From Ruminococcus sp. (lineage in GTDB: Bacteria; Bacillota; Clostridia; Oscillospirales; Ruminococcaceae): a stretch of DNA of 64,000 nucleotides. The notes beneath the pieces are model-generated. The model did no database searches. It saw only the letters and a program-made list of their open reading frames with translations, and was not told where the DNA came from. Below are positions 8,372 through 17,084 of this stretch, piece by piece. Every line of letters starts with the position of its first letter. Within the stretch, counting starts at the first letter, position 1. The stretch lies in the NCBI GenBank assembly GCA_021202895.1, contig JAJQCE010000024.1:57910-121909 (forward strand). Direction: 5' to 3'. The position numbers were made by a program, and so were the translations under genes.

Positions 8372-9340
8372 ATGTACACAGATGTAAAACTTGAAAAGGG
8401 ACTATATTCAATCACGTCAAAGAGCTTCACACAGGCACTTGCGGAGCTTGATCCTGACAGTGACTACAAGGGAACAGAGCTTGAGGGCTTAGACGCATTT
8501 GAGCGTCAGCTAAAGAGATTCGACATTAAGGTTGCGGGAAACTGCTGCGACAGAGTGGAAAAGTTTTTCCTCTCCACTGATTCAGCCGTGCTTTTTCCTG
8601 AGTACGTTCGCCGTCAGATAAAGGAAGGAATGGACTCGGTTTCAATTCTACCCGACATCACAGCGGCTCAAACCTACACCGATTCAATTGATTTTCGTGC
8701 TTTAACAATGACCGCAGATGGTGAAGAAGCTGACATAGATCAGTTGGCGACTCTTCCTGAAACTACAGTTACACTTGCTTCCTCATCTTCAGCTCTTACA
8801 AAGTTCGGAAGACAGCTTGCCTGCTCATACGAGTCAATCCGCAAGCAGCGTCTTGAAGCATTTGGAGTAATACTTCGCACCTTGGGCGCACAGATTTCCC
8901 GTGCTATAAATTCAAAATGTATCGAAGTGTTATCTGACGCCGCTGAAGCTTCAACATATTCATCCGATATAACCTATGCGGATCTTGCTTCCTTCTGGGC
9001 GGCAATGGACGAATACGACATGGACGTCATGCTTGCTTCACCTGAAATGATGGCTAAGATTTTAGCACTTGACGAGATGAAGTACTGCGTCACAGACTTT
9101 ATGTCAGGCGGCAAGGTAGTTACTCCATATGGTGTAACTATTGTCAAGTGTTCTGCACTTGATTCGGATACTGCAATTGGAATAGACAGTAAATGCGCCG
9201 CTGAGGTTATCTATGGAACCGATGTTATCGTTGACAGCGACAAGCTCATTTCAACACAGTCAGACAACATTGCAGCTTCAATCATGTGCGGCTTTGCGGT
9301 ACTGACAAGCGATGCAGTAAAAAAGCTTCAGCTGGCATAA
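8372..9340 (+). CDS. HK97-fold major capsid protein
   Basis: A 322-residue protein with AAAGGAG upstream, directly following the protease. It has the HK97-type architecture: an N-terminal arm, E-loop-like segment, then ALTKFGRQLACSYESIRKQRLEAFGVILRTLGAQISRAINSKCIEVL (spine helix and P domain) and the late KVVTPYGVTIVKCSALDSDTAIGIDSKCAAEVIYGTDVIVDS typical of the A domain. It would form the icosahedral shell. A terminator follows at 9391, so capsid transcripts can end here and give more capsid than downstream connector protein. The reading frame is intact with no internal stop, suggesting maintained function. Confidence 0.9.
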   Translation: MYTDVKLEKGLYSITSKSFTQALAELDPDSDYKGTELEGLDAFERQLKRFDIKVAGNCCDRVEKFFLSTDSAVLFPEYVRRQIKEGMDSVSILPDITAAQTYTDSIDFRALTMTADGEEADIDQLATLPETTVTLASSSSALTKFGRQLACSYESIRKQRLEAFGVILRTLGAQISRAINSKCIEVLSDAAEASTYSSDITYADLASFWAAMDEYDMDVMLASPEMMAKILALDEMKYCVTDFMSGGKVVTPYGVTIVKCSALDSDTAIGIDSKCAAEVIYGTDVIVDSDKLISTQSDNIAASIMCGFAVLTSDAVKKLQLA

Positions 9341-9390
9341 GTAAAAACTTAATTATCTTTATAAAAAATCCAATCCAAAAATTTAAAACA

Positions 9391-9414
9391 GGGGCGGTTC
9401 GCCGTCCCTTTTTC
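9391..9414 (+). terminator. Intrinsic terminator after the capsid gene
   Basis: GGGGCGG-TTCG-CCGTCCC (one G-T pair) followed by TTTTTCT. It lies inside the head cassette, between capsid and connector genes, so it probably sets the capsid to connector ratio. Confidence 0.8.
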
Positions 9415-9440
9415 TATAAAAATATGAAAGGAGAATACCT

Positions 9441-9821
9441 TTGCAATATTTAAGCTTTGACAATGTTAAAGAAATATTTTTAAGAACAACGGGTGTAAGC
9501 GAGGATGATTTTGAACACTCTCAGCTGCTGGAAAATGCAGAGGACTTTGTACTTTCTCATCTGAGCGTTTCTTATGATGAGCTGACCAGCGTACAAGTGA
9601 GCCTTTGTGAATATGCTGCGGCAGCGGTTGCAGTGTACGACTATTCATTTGAGCTTTACCTTAGACAGCAGGCAGTCATGAGTGAAAGCGGGGAGGTCAC
9701 GCTGACAAGAGCGGACAAATACCAGCTTGAAGCATCTGGAAGAATGAGAAGCAATGCGCTTAAGCAGCTTTACTGTGCGGAAATTGCAGAGCCGAAGGAC
9801 TTTGCGTTTATTAAAATTTGA
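9441..9821 (+). CDS. Head-tail connector protein (gp6-like)
   Basis: A 126-residue protein from TTG with AAAGGAG 8 bases upstream. It is largely alpha-helical (LLENAEDFVLSHLSVSYDELTSVQVSLCEYAAAAVAVYDYSFELYLRQQ), the size and secondary structure expected of the head-completion/connector proteins that sit below the portal. No catalytic motif is expected. Assignment relies on position just after the capsid gene and on this helical pattern. It would form a ring under the portal and help retain DNA. Confidence 0.7.
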   Translation: MQYLSFDNVKEIFLRTTGVSEDDFEHSQLLENAEDFVLSHLSVSYDELTSVQVSLCEYAAAAVAVYDYSFELYLRQQAVMSESGEVTLTRADKYQLEASGRMRSNALKQLYCAEIAEPKDFAFIKI

Positions 9822-9835
9822 AAGGAGCAAATTGA

Positions 9836-10255
9836 ATGTTGATAAGTCAGACAGTGACGGATTACATAAGTGAAAGACTGACTGAAGCAGGCTTTAGTCC
9901 ATGTAAAATTTACGAAGCAGATTTAGGATTAAAGACAAATGGGGCGATGAGTGCGGAGTATCCTGCGCTCATTACAGTAAACAAGGTTTCCCTCAACCAA
10001 TATTCTAAAGCAGCTTCAGATTTATGCCGTGCGGAGGTTTCTTTGAACGTTCAATGCTTTGGAAGCAAAAAAGGATTTTACGATGCAGATGCTTTGCAGG
10101 AGATGACGGAAACCGCTCTTAGTGAAATTTTATTTAATTCAGAGATGATAATCTCAAAATTAAGCTGTTCTCAGATAAAGAAAAACATCAAATATGGCAG
10201 GCTTGAGCAGGATTTTGACACCATATTAATTACATCAATTGAACAGGAGGAATAG
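9836..10255 (+). CDS. Putative head-closure or tail-terminator protein
   Basis: A 139-residue protein with AAAGGAG upstream. It shows a mixed alpha/beta pattern (VTDYISERLTEAGF...YPALITVNKVSL...RAEVSLNVQCFG...LSEILFNSEMIISKLSCSQIKKNIKYGRLEQDFDTILITSIEQ) similar to tail-terminator/neck proteins of siphophages. It sits in the usual place for such a protein. It ends in TAG three bases before the next start. A true TAG stop here is evidence that TAG is not reassigned in this genome. Confidence 0.55.
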   Translation: MLISQTVTDYISERLTEAGFSPCKIYEADLGLKTNGAMSAEYPALITVNKVSLNQYSKAASDLCRAEVSLNVQCFGSKKGFYDADALQEMTETALSEILFNSEMIISKLSCSQIKKNIKYGRLEQDFDTILITSIEQEE

Positions 10256-10257
10256 GA

Positions 10258-10611
10258 ATGAATTCTACAGGTGTTATAAACTCTGTTATATATAATGGAA
10301 GTGTCTACTACTTTGAAACGCTGAAATTTACAATTGCAAACAAGGTAGAGGACTCAGCTCTTATTGACGGAGATCTTTACAGAATAAAGGCCGCAAGTGC
10401 AAGCGAGATAATTTATCTCAAGACTAGAATATCTCACAGTAAAATATTTACATACAGAGCACTTTTAAAATCGCTTGCCCAAAACGTTTCAAGCATAAGA
10501 ATTAACGCAACCTTATTTTCAAACCTAACTCTTATGACGGGGAAAATCAGTTCTCCTGAATCTGAGGAATTTGCTACTTGTGAAATTACTCTTACGGAGG
10601 TAGAAGCATGA
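10258..10611 (+). CDS. Small beta-rich protein of the head cassette, unknown role
   Basis: A 117-residue protein predicted to be mainly beta strands (NSVIYNGSVYYFETLKFTIANKVEDSALIDGDLYRIKAA). It is not recognised. A minor tail or tail-tube-adaptor role is possible from its place between the neck-like and hub-like genes, and from the overlap of its stop with the next start (ATGA, 4 bases). It is too short and divergent to call a tail tube protein. Confidence 0.55.
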   Translation: MNSTGVINSVIYNGSVYYFETLKFTIANKVEDSALIDGDLYRIKAASASEIIYLKTRISHSKIFTYRALLKSLAQNVSSIRINATLFSNLTLMTGKISSPESEEFATCEITLTEVEA

Positions 10612-11534
10612 ACAATTTCACTCTTACAATTACAACTTCGGACGGAGATATAACTCTGACTCAAGGTGTAAGCTTCACCTTTGAAAAGGAGCGATACACG
10701 GGATACACTAAATTCAGCGGAACCTTTATAGGAAGCTGTGAGCCGTCAGACATTTTATACATCAGCTTTTATTACCAAACGAAGCTTCTGCACTGCGGCT
10801 TTGCGGACAAGGTTTCATGCAGACAAACGAGCGGAAAAAATACGGTGACAATAAGCTCCTATGGATTTACAATGCTGTTAGGGCAAAATTTATCAGAGCC
10901 TGGAATTTTATCCTCGCCTAATCTTGACACTTTGCTTGACACGGATTTAGACTTTTATGGGATAACGCACCAAAGCAGCACTTCTGCTGTAAACTACCTT
11001 TACATCAACGACAACACTACAATATGGGATTCTATCTGCAACTATACGCTCAAAGCTTACGATAGCTTCCCTGTTGTAATAGGCGCAAACAAAGTTGTAT
11101 GCAAGGCTTCGGGAAATACCGCTTACAGCTACGATACGGAAAAGATTGTATACACTGAAAGCGGAGTGCATCTAACAAATTTGATTTCCAAAGCCTACAC
11201 AAACGACAGCGATGGAGACTGGAGCTACGAACTGGAAAACTCCTATGCCGCAGAGAGAAACATCATAAAGCAAAAATACTATCAGCAGGACAAGGAATTT
11301 TTATACAACCTAAACGTTCAGCTAGAACAAAAGATTCAGTATGCAGACAAAGGCAGAGAATACGCAAAATATAAATACGTGGGATACAAAGGCGAAGATT
11401 TACTTGACACAGTTACTTTAAGCAATGGAAACATAAACCTTTCCTCCGCAGAAGTTGATTATATCAAAATAGACGGCTCTAAAAAGGGAATATTTACAAC
11501 AATTTCCTGCTACTTTGATTCATACTGCAATTAA
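10608..11534 (+). CDS. Putative baseplate-hub-like protein
   Basis: A 308-residue protein that starts inside the stop of the previous gene. The order of motifs recalls the tail hub/late-control-D family (T4 gp27/Mu gp44-like). An N-terminal beta domain handles a bound axis (FEKERYTGYTKFSGTFIGSCEPSDILYISFYY), then SSYGFTMLLGQNL, then a helix-strand unit INDNTTIWDSICNYTLKAYDSFPVVIGANKVVCKA, and a C-terminal beta section. If correct, the cassette has a hub but no visible tail tube, sheath or tape measure. It is the last gene before a strong terminator. Confidence in the exact role is low; confidence that it is a structural protein of this cassette is higher. Confidence 0.55.
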   Translation: MNNFTLTITTSDGDITLTQGVSFTFEKERYTGYTKFSGTFIGSCEPSDILYISFYYQTKLLHCGFADKVSCRQTSGKNTVTISSYGFTMLLGQNLSEPGILSSPNLDTLLDTDLDFYGITHQSSTSAVNYLYINDNTTIWDSICNYTLKAYDSFPVVIGANKVVCKASGNTAYSYDTEKIVYTESGVHLTNLISKAYTNDSDGDWSYELENSYAAERNIIKQKYYQQDKEFLYNLNVQLEQKIQYADKGREYAKYKYVGYKGEDLLDTVTLSNGNINLSSAEVDYIKIDGSKKGIFTTISCYFDSYCN

Positions 11535-11541
11535 GAAAAAG

Positions 11542-11574
11542 GCGCACCTGTTAGATGCAGGTGCGCTGTTTTTT
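11542..11574 (+). terminator. Intrinsic terminator closing the head cassette
   Basis: GCGCACCTG/CAGGTGCGC stem with a seven-base loop, then TGTTTTTT. It also faces the converging ilvE gene. Confidence 0.9.
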
Positions 11575-11594
11575 ACAATACACTTTCAAGTGGC

Positions 11595-12662
11595 TCAAAG
11601 CTTAACTATCCAGCCGAACTCGTCCTCAATTTTACCCCACTGGATACCTGTAAGCGTATCATAGAGCATCTGAGAAACCTTGCCAATTTTGTTGTCATTT
11701 ATAATCATAATCTTATCTCCCCATTTTAGATGACCTACAGGGGAAATAACTGCGGCTGTACCAGTTCCGAAAACCTCGTCAAGCTTGCCGTCGTCATAAG
11801 CCTTTGATACCTCTTCAATCGAGATTTTTCTCTCGGTAACCTTATATCCTTGTTTTCTGCAAATTTCAATAGCGGACTTTCTGGTAATTCCCGAAAGAAC
11901 AGAGCCTGTAAGCTGAGGAGTAACAACCTCTCCGTCAATTACAAAGAAGATGTTCATAGAGCCAACCTCTTCGATATACTTCTGCTCTACTCCGTCAAGC
12001 CACAGCACCTGCTCGTAATCCTGATTATGAGCCTCGTCCTGTCCCTTAAGAGAAATAGCGTAGTTTGCAGCGGTCTTTGCAAAGCCCGTTCCGCCTCTTA
12101 CCGTTCTGACATACTTCTGCTCCACATAAATCTTAACTGGATCAAGACCTGTCGAATAGTACGCGCCTGACGGCGAAAGGATAATCATAAACAGATAATG
12201 ATCCGCAGGACATACGCCTACATAATCATCTGTAGCGAAAATAAAGGGTCTTATGTAAAGCGATGCTCCGTCAGTATGAGGAACCCAGTCCTCCTCAAGC
12301 TTAACGAGAGTCTTGGTCGCCTCAACCATAAATTCCTCGTCAAAAGGAGGAATAACCATTCTCTCAGCAGAAATATTCATTCTCTTGAAATTTTCATCAG
12401 GTCTGAAAAGCTGAACTGTGCCGTCGGCTGTTCTATATGCCTTTAAGCCCTCGAAAATTTCCTGTCCATAATGCAGGCAACAAGTGGCGGGCGAAAGCGA
12501 AATATCTCCGAACGGAACTATTCTGGGGTCATGCCAGCCCTCTCCTGTGTCATAGTTCATAACAAACATATGGTCGGTAAAAATATGCCCAAAGCCAAGC
12601 TTGGTTTCATCCGCCGGCTTTTCCTTTGGCGTAGTGGTACGCTCGATTCTGATATCTAACAT
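11595..12662 (-). CDS. ilvE: Branched-chain amino acid aminotransferase
   Basis: A PLP-dependent class IV transaminase for the last step of Val, Leu and Ile synthesis. Diagnostic segments are GQEIFEGLKAYRTADGTVQLFRPDENFKRMNISAERM, the Schiff-base Lys in RGGTGFAKTAANYAISLKGQ..., and YEQVLWLDGVEQKYIEEVGSMNIFFV followed by TPQLTGSVLSGITRKS. ATG 12662 (MLDIRIERTTTP) was chosen because GAAGGA lies 5-6 bases before it. The track start at 12680 overlaps that RBS. Length 355 residues is normal for the type II BCAT group. It has its own promoter at 12747-12775, and no leader peptide or T-box is evident in the ~80-base leader. Confidence 0.95.
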   Translation of the reverse strand: MLDIRIERTTTPKEKPADETKLGFGHIFTDHMFVMNYDTGEGWHDPRIVPFGDISLSPATCCLHYGQEIFEGLKAYRTADGTVQLFRPDENFKRMNISAERMVIPPFDEEFMVEATKTLVKLEEDWVPHTDGASLYIRPFIFATDDYVGVCPADHYLFMIILSPSGAYYSTGLDPVKIYVEQKYVRTVRGGTGFAKTAANYAISLKGQDEAHNQDYEQVLWLDGVEQKYIEEVGSMNIFFVIDGEVVTPQLTGSVLSGITRKSAIEICRKQGYKVTERKISIEEVSKAYDDGKLDEVFGTGTAAVISPVGHLKWGDKIMIINDNKIGKVSQMLYDTLTGIQWGKIEDEFGWIVKL

Positions 12663-12746
12663 ACAAAATCCTTCTTTCAAAAAATTTAATCCTTACATCA
12701 CAAAAATTGTGAAAAGGATATTTATTATCAAAATAGCCCACTTTAT

Positions 12747-12775
12747 ATTATATACTAAAACCGAAAGATTTTCAA
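12747..12775 (-). promoter_or_regulatory. Sigma-A promoter of ilvE
   Basis: On the minus strand TTGAAA (12775-12770), 17-base spacer, TATAAT (12752-12747). Confidence 0.8.
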
Positions 12776-12899
12776 TAGCGCAGGCGCATTATTCATAGAT
12801 TTTTGATAATTTATTATTCGATTTGACAAATTGTCGTAGGAAGCTTTGAAAAAGTTCTGTCTAAATCAATAGCGCAAAGAATTTTTCATACAAAAGAGA

Positions 12900-12928
12900 T
12901 TGACAAGCTGAAAAAAAAGGAGTATAAT
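12900..12928 (+). promoter_or_regulatory. Consensus sigma-A promoter
   Basis: TTGACA (12900-12905), 17-base spacer, TATAAT (12923-12928). It drives the small gene at 12989 and perhaps 13296. The remaining 12776-12899 intergenic stretch shows nothing else recognisable. Confidence 0.85.
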
Positions 12929-12988
12929 AAAAGTAAGAAACATAGTCAGGTACGAAAGTACAAAAAATTTAGAAAGAGGTAGACAAAT

Positions 12989-13201
12989 ATGTCAATTAAC
13001 GAGCTTGAAAGCGGAGCGCTTATCACGATTACAGAGGGAACTACATCATATGATGCGATTTTTGTTAAGGCTTACGAGCATCACATCAACTTCAAGCATC
13101 TTACAAAATCGGGAAACAGCTACAACACAGGTTTGAATCTCTGGGACATACAGTGCGGAAACGCAGTTATTTATTTTAACGACGAAAAGGTTACAGTCTG
13201 A
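12989..13201 (+). CDS. Small cytosolic protein, unknown
   Basis: A 70-residue protein with AGAGG upstream of the ATG and a perfect promoter 61 bases before it, so it is very likely expressed. The sequence (SGALITITEGTTSYDAIFVKAYEHHINFKHLTKSGNSYNTGLNLWDIQCGNAVIYFNDEKVTV) looks like a single small beta-barrel or SH3-like fold, without Cys pairs or membrane segments. No family is recognised. It is followed by a large hairpin and then by a zinc-ribbon membrane protein gene on the same strand. Confidence 0.75.
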   Translation: MSINELESGALITITEGTTSYDAIFVKAYEHHINFKHLTKSGNSYNTGLNLWDIQCGNAVIYFNDEKVTV

Positions 13202-13204
13202 ATT

Positions 13205-13246
13205 TTAAGGCAAAAAATGCACAAATATTGTGTGTCTGTTGCCTTA
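13205..13246 (+). terminator. Large intergenic hairpin after the 70-aa gene
   Basis: TTAAGGCA/TGCCTTAA outer stem with inner CACA/TGTG pairing. There is no T-run directly after it, so it may be a processing or attenuating structure rather than a full terminator. Confidence 0.4.
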
Positions 13247-13295
13247 AGCACACTGTGCGGCGGTTTACTTTTTTGAAAAGGAAAGGATTTTTCAA

Positions 13296-14164
<869 letters not shown>

Positions 14165-14168
14165 GAGA

Positions 14169-14195
14169 AAAGAGCCGTAACATCGGCTCTTTATT
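14169..14195. terminator. Bidirectional terminator between convergent genes
   Basis: AAAGAGCCG/CGGCTCTTT with a six-base loop and T-rich flanks on both strands, serving 13296-14132 (+) and 14202-14633 (-). Confidence 0.8.
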
Positions 14196-14201
14196 ATGCC
14201 T

Positions 14202-14633
14202 TTAAAACAATCCGAAAAATTTTTTGTCAGCACGTTTCTTTTCAACACAGTCAATTTCTATGCTGTCGCTGTCATCGCTTCCCTCAAAGATTACCGTGAC
14301 AACACAGCCCTCTGAGCTGTCCTCTAAAAAGCTAATCTCAGTAGACCTATAATTGATAGACTTTGAGCAAATATACTGATATTCTTGCGTTTCATTATCC
14401 ACAACATAAATCTTAAGGCTTGTAGTATCCTCAGATCCGCCGAATGTAGCGGGATCCTTAAGCTCTACTGAATATGTGCCGTCCTCTGTTGTGTAGGCTT
14501 CATAATCCTTATCCTCTAAAGCAGTAAACTGATTATTCTGATAATTGAAATAGTAATTATAAATACCCACAGGCAAAGCGACAAACACAATTAAAATTGT
14601 GATAATCGTAACTATAACCTTTGAATGATCCAT
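14202..14633 (-). CDS. Small membrane-anchored extracellular protein, unknown
   Basis: A 143-residue protein with one N-terminal membrane segment (VIVTIITILIVFVALPVGIYNYYF), an acidic predicted beta-rich outer region (KDYEAYTTEDGTYSVELKDPATFGGSEDTTSLKIYVVDNETQEYQYICSKS) and a C-terminal basic end. The RBS GGGAGGGGGAG precedes the ATG. It is likely a cell-surface protein held by an uncleaved signal anchor. No family is recognised. Confidence 0.75.
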   Translation of the reverse strand: MDHSKVIVTIITILIVFVALPVGIYNYYFNYQNNQFTALEDKDYEAYTTEDGTYSVELKDPATFGGSEDTTSLKIYVVDNETQEYQYICSKSINYRSTEISFLEDSSEGCVVTVIFEGSDDSDSIEIDCVEKKRADKKFFGLF

Positions 14634-14687
14634 AAATCAACTCCCCCTCCCTGAGTAATTCATCAACCGATTCATGCTTACATACTA

Positions 14688-14716
14688 AGTATATAGTATT
14701 TTTTAAAAATTGTCAA
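14688..14716 (-). promoter_or_regulatory. Sigma-A promoter for the 143-aa gene
   Basis: TTGACA (14716-14711), 17-base spacer, TATACT (14693-14688) on the minus strand. Confidence 0.75.
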
Positions 14717-14805
14717 TAGTCAAATTGTTAAATCTTTTCTTTGAATATTTGATTTTTTCAGACAAATTGCAGTAGTTTGCTAAAAAATACTTAAATGAGT
14801 GTTGT

Positions 14806-15465
14806 CTAAAGCCTTAGCAGCTTATCTAAAACGTCTGTGACGTCAGCAAGGCTGTCGCATACAGCGTAAACTTTAGCTTTAAGCTCCTCATCAGGCTGTG
14901 ACAAATCGGGAACCATTATCGGAATACAGCCTGCACGATATGCAGATTCTATCCCGTTAGGCGAATCCTCAAGCGCCGCGCATTCGTTCGGCAAAAATCC
15001 AAGCTTTGCCGCTCCCTCAAGGTAGGTATCTGGATCAGGCTTGCCGTTTTTAATCATATCTCCGCACACAAGCTCGTCAAACGGTTCAAGTGCGTTAATT
15101 GAGCTTAAATAGCGTCTTGTCCGCTGAGAATCGGTAGCTGTGCAGACTGCGCATTTAAGTCCGCTCTGCTTTATATAGTCAAGCAGTTCATAAAGTCCTG
15201 CCTTAGCTTCAATTCCATTTTTAGATATATAATCGTCCATAAGCTCAATGCGCTTAGCTCTCACGGCAGGGTAATCAAAATCCTCTCCGAAAATTGAGCG
15301 CAGGTGAGGTGCGGAATATTTTGAGCAGAGTGAGCGTATTCCGAGAACGTGCTCGGGCGTCATATGATAGCCGTAAAAGGCGGCGGCTTCACACCAAAAG
15401 CGTGACAAAAGCTTCTCAGTATCGGTTATAAGTCCGTCCATGTCAAACAAAACAGCTTTAAGCAT
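14806..15465 (-). CDS. HAD-superfamily phosphatase/phosphomutase (beta-phosphoglucomutase-like)
   Basis: A 219-residue HAD hydrolase. Motif I is DMDGLITDTE, motif II is CAVCTATDS, the conserved Lys is in GKPDPDTY, and motif III is ALEDSPNGIESAYRAG. The cap domain is helical and placed between motifs I and II as in subfamily IA. Such enzymes dephosphorylate or isomerise sugar phosphates; the exact substrate is unclear. ATG 15465 (MLKAVLFDMDG) is preferred over the track start because AGAAGGAG lies 7 bases before it. The track's extra nine residues read through the RBS. Confidence 0.92.
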   Translation of the reverse strand: MLKAVLFDMDGLITDTEKLLSRFWCEAAAFYGYHMTPEHVLGIRSLCSKYSAPHLRSIFGEDFDYPAVRAKRIELMDDYISKNGIEAKAGLYELLDYIKQSGLKCAVCTATDSQRTRRYLSSINALEPFDELVCGDMIKNGKPDPDTYLEGAAKLGFLPNECAALEDSPNGIESAYRAGCIPIMVPDLSQPDEELKAKVYAVCDSLADVTDVLDKLLRL

Positions 15466-15498
15466 AGGGCTTCTCCTTCTTTTCTGATTCATATTCCT

Positions 15499-15527
15499 AT
15501 TGTATCACAAAATATGCAAAAAAGCAA
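15499..15527 (-). promoter_or_regulatory. Probable promoter of the HAD hydrolase gene
   Basis: TTGCTT, 17-base spacer, TACAAT on the minus strand. It lies back-to-back with the galE promoter. Confidence 0.55.
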
Positions 15528-15561
15528 GGGTAAACCTATGAAAAATTGTTTGCTTAAACAC

Positions 15562-15590
15562 TTGAAAAAAATTTAAAGGTGTGGTATAAT
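15562..15590 (+). promoter_or_regulatory. Sigma-A promoter of galE
   Basis: TTGAAA (15562-15567), 17-base spacer, TATAAT (15585-15590) preceded by TGTGG as in many promoters here. Confidence 0.85.
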
Positions 15591-15628
15591 ATACGTAGAA
15601 AGCTTATTACGAAAGGACTGGTTGATTT

Positions 15629-16642
15629 ATGGCAAATATTTTAGTCACAGGCGGAGCTGGCTTTATCGGAAGCCACACCTGTGTTGAGCTTTTAAATGCA
15701 GGGCATGACATTGTTGTCGTTGACAACTTTTCAAATTCCAAGCCAGAAGCGCTTAAGCGCATAAAGGCTATCACGGGCAAGGATTTTAAATTTTACGAGC
15801 TGGATATTCTGGAGCTTGACAAGATGGACAAGGTTTTCAAAGAGAACAGCATTGACGCTGTAATTCACTTTGCAGGACTTAAGGCGGTAGGCGAATCGGT
15901 CGAAAAGCCGGTTGAGTACTACCACAACAACATTACTGGCACGCTTATGCTGATTAAGGCTATGCGCCAAAACGGCTGCAAGAGGATAGTTTTTTCTTCA
16001 TCGGCTACTGTTTACGGGGTTGACAATCCTGTGCCGTATGTTGAAACTATGCCCACTCACACCTCAACGAATCCTTACGGCTACACAAAGGTGATGATTG
16101 AGCAGATTCTGACTGACGTTTGCGCTTCAGACCCAGAGTGGAGCGTTTCGCTTCTGAGATATTTCAATCCGATCGGAGCGCACAAGAGCGGCTTGTTAGG
16201 CGAGGATCCTAACGGCATACCGAACAACCTTTTCCCCTACATCGCACAGGTTGCAGTCGGAAAGCGTGAATTTTTAGGCGTTTTCGGCAACGACTACGAC
16301 ACACCTGACGGTACGGGAGTGCGCGACTACATTCACGTTATGGACCTCGCAAACGGTCATCTCTGCGCCGTGGACTATGTGCTTGAACACAAGGGAGTTG
16401 AGGCGGTTAATCTCGGCACAGGCAAGGGTTCAAGCGTATTTGACGTGCTCCACGCATTTGAAAAGGCTTGCGGACGTGAGCTTCCCTACAGGATTCTTCC
16501 TCGCAGAGCAGGCGATATAGCTTGGTGCTATGCAAATACCGACAAGGCTAAGGAGGTATTCGGCTGGACGGCTAAGTACGGTCTTGACGAAATGGCGGAG
16601 GACGGCTGGAACTTTACCAAAAACAATCCTGACGGACTTTGA
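15629..16642 (+). CDS. galE: UDP-glucose 4-epimerase
   Basis: A 337-residue short-chain dehydrogenase fold enzyme that interconverts UDP-glucose and UDP-galactose. Seen: the NAD-binding VTGGAGFIGSHTC at residues ~5-17, VVVDNFSNSKPEAL, HFAGLKAVGES, the catalytic SSSATVYG with Ser and the YGYTK Tyr-Lys pair (NPYGYTKVMIE), and RYFNPIGAHKSGLLGEDPNGIPNNLFPYIAQVAVG. Its length and motif set are standard. It stands alone between its own promoter and terminator. It may supply UDP-galactose for the polysaccharide whose priming transferase lies at 23.7 kb. Confidence 0.97.
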   Translation: MANILVTGGAGFIGSHTCVELLNAGHDIVVVDNFSNSKPEALKRIKAITGKDFKFYELDILELDKMDKVFKENSIDAVIHFAGLKAVGESVEKPVEYYHNNITGTLMLIKAMRQNGCKRIVFSSSATVYGVDNPVPYVETMPTHTSTNPYGYTKVMIEQILTDVCASDPEWSVSLLRYFNPIGAHKSGLLGEDPNGIPNNLFPYIAQVAVGKREFLGVFGNDYDTPDGTGVRDYIHVMDLANGHLCAVDYVLEHKGVEAVNLGTGKGSSVFDVLHAFEKACGRELPYRILPRRAGDIAWCYANTDKAKEVFGWTAKYGLDEMAEDGWNFTKNNPDGL

Positions 16643-16654
16643 TTTAAGCAATTT

Positions 16655-16690
16655 AAAAAGCAGATGTGTTGTGAAATGCGTCTGCTTTTT
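16655..16690 (+). terminator. Intrinsic terminator after galE
   Basis: AAAAAGCAGA/TCTGCTTTTT stem with a 16-base loop that can pair further, ending in a T-run. Confidence 0.8.
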
Positions 16691-16763
16691 ATCGAATTTC
16701 GCAGCTTAATTTGTGCAAAATGTACAAAAATCAATTTCGAGGAAAGATAATTTAAAAATCCGC

Positions 16764-16792
16764 TTGACATCAGAGCGAATTTGTGGTAAAAT
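16764..16792 (+). promoter_or_regulatory. Promoter of the tRNA-Ser pair
   Basis: TTGACA (16764-16769), 17-base spacer, TAAAAT (16787-16792). A TTGTGCA-N5-TACAAA motif lies ~50 bases upstream at 16711. Confidence 0.8.
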
Positions 16793-16837
16793 AATTAAGT
16801 GGTTCGGCGAATATGTCGGAGCAAGCTTTCTACTTTT

Positions 16838-16923
16838 GGACAGGTGTCCGAGTGGTTTAAGGAGCCGGTCTTGAAAACCGGTGATACGGCAACGTACCGT
16901 GGGTTCGAATCCCACCCTGTCCG
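16838..16923 (+). tRNA. tRNA-Ser (anticodon TGA)
   Basis: Class II cloverleaf: acceptor GGACAGG/CCTGTCC, anticodon stem CCGGT/ACCGG with loop CTTGAAA (anticodon 16872-16874), a long variable arm and the GGTTCGAATCC T-arm. CCA is not encoded. Confidence 0.96.
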
Positions 16924-16926
16924 TAT

Positions 16927-17016
16927 GCGGATTTACCCAAGTGGTGAAGGGGCTCGCCTGCTAAGTGAGTAGGTCGTGAAAACGGCGCTAGAGTTCGAAT
17001 CTCTAAATCCGCGCCA
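16927..17016 (+). tRNA. tRNA-Ser (anticodon GCT)
   Basis: Acceptor GCGGATT/AATCCGC, anticodon loop CTGCTAA (anticodon 16960-16962), a long variable arm and T-arm TAGAG-TTCGAAT-CTCTA. CCA is encoded, unlike in the tRNA three bases upstream. The two are co-transcribed. Confidence 0.95.
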
Positions 17017-17018
17017 AT

Positions 17019-17052
17019 AAAAAAGCTGTAGGCTTATGTCTACAGCTTTTTT
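17019..17052. terminator. Terminator after the tRNA-Ser pair (and facing sortase)
   Basis: AAAAAAGCTGTAG/CTACAGCTTTTTT 13-bp stem, symmetric, so it can also stop the minus-strand sortase operon ending at 17085. Confidence 0.88.
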
Positions 17053-17084
17053 GCGTTAAAAGCCGCCTTGAAAGCAAAGCGGCT

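Noticed and set aside
4392-11574. A complete prophage
   Set aside because: No integrase, repressor, replication, tape-measure, tail tube or lysis genes, no attachment-site repeats at the edges, and host genes begin immediately on both sides.
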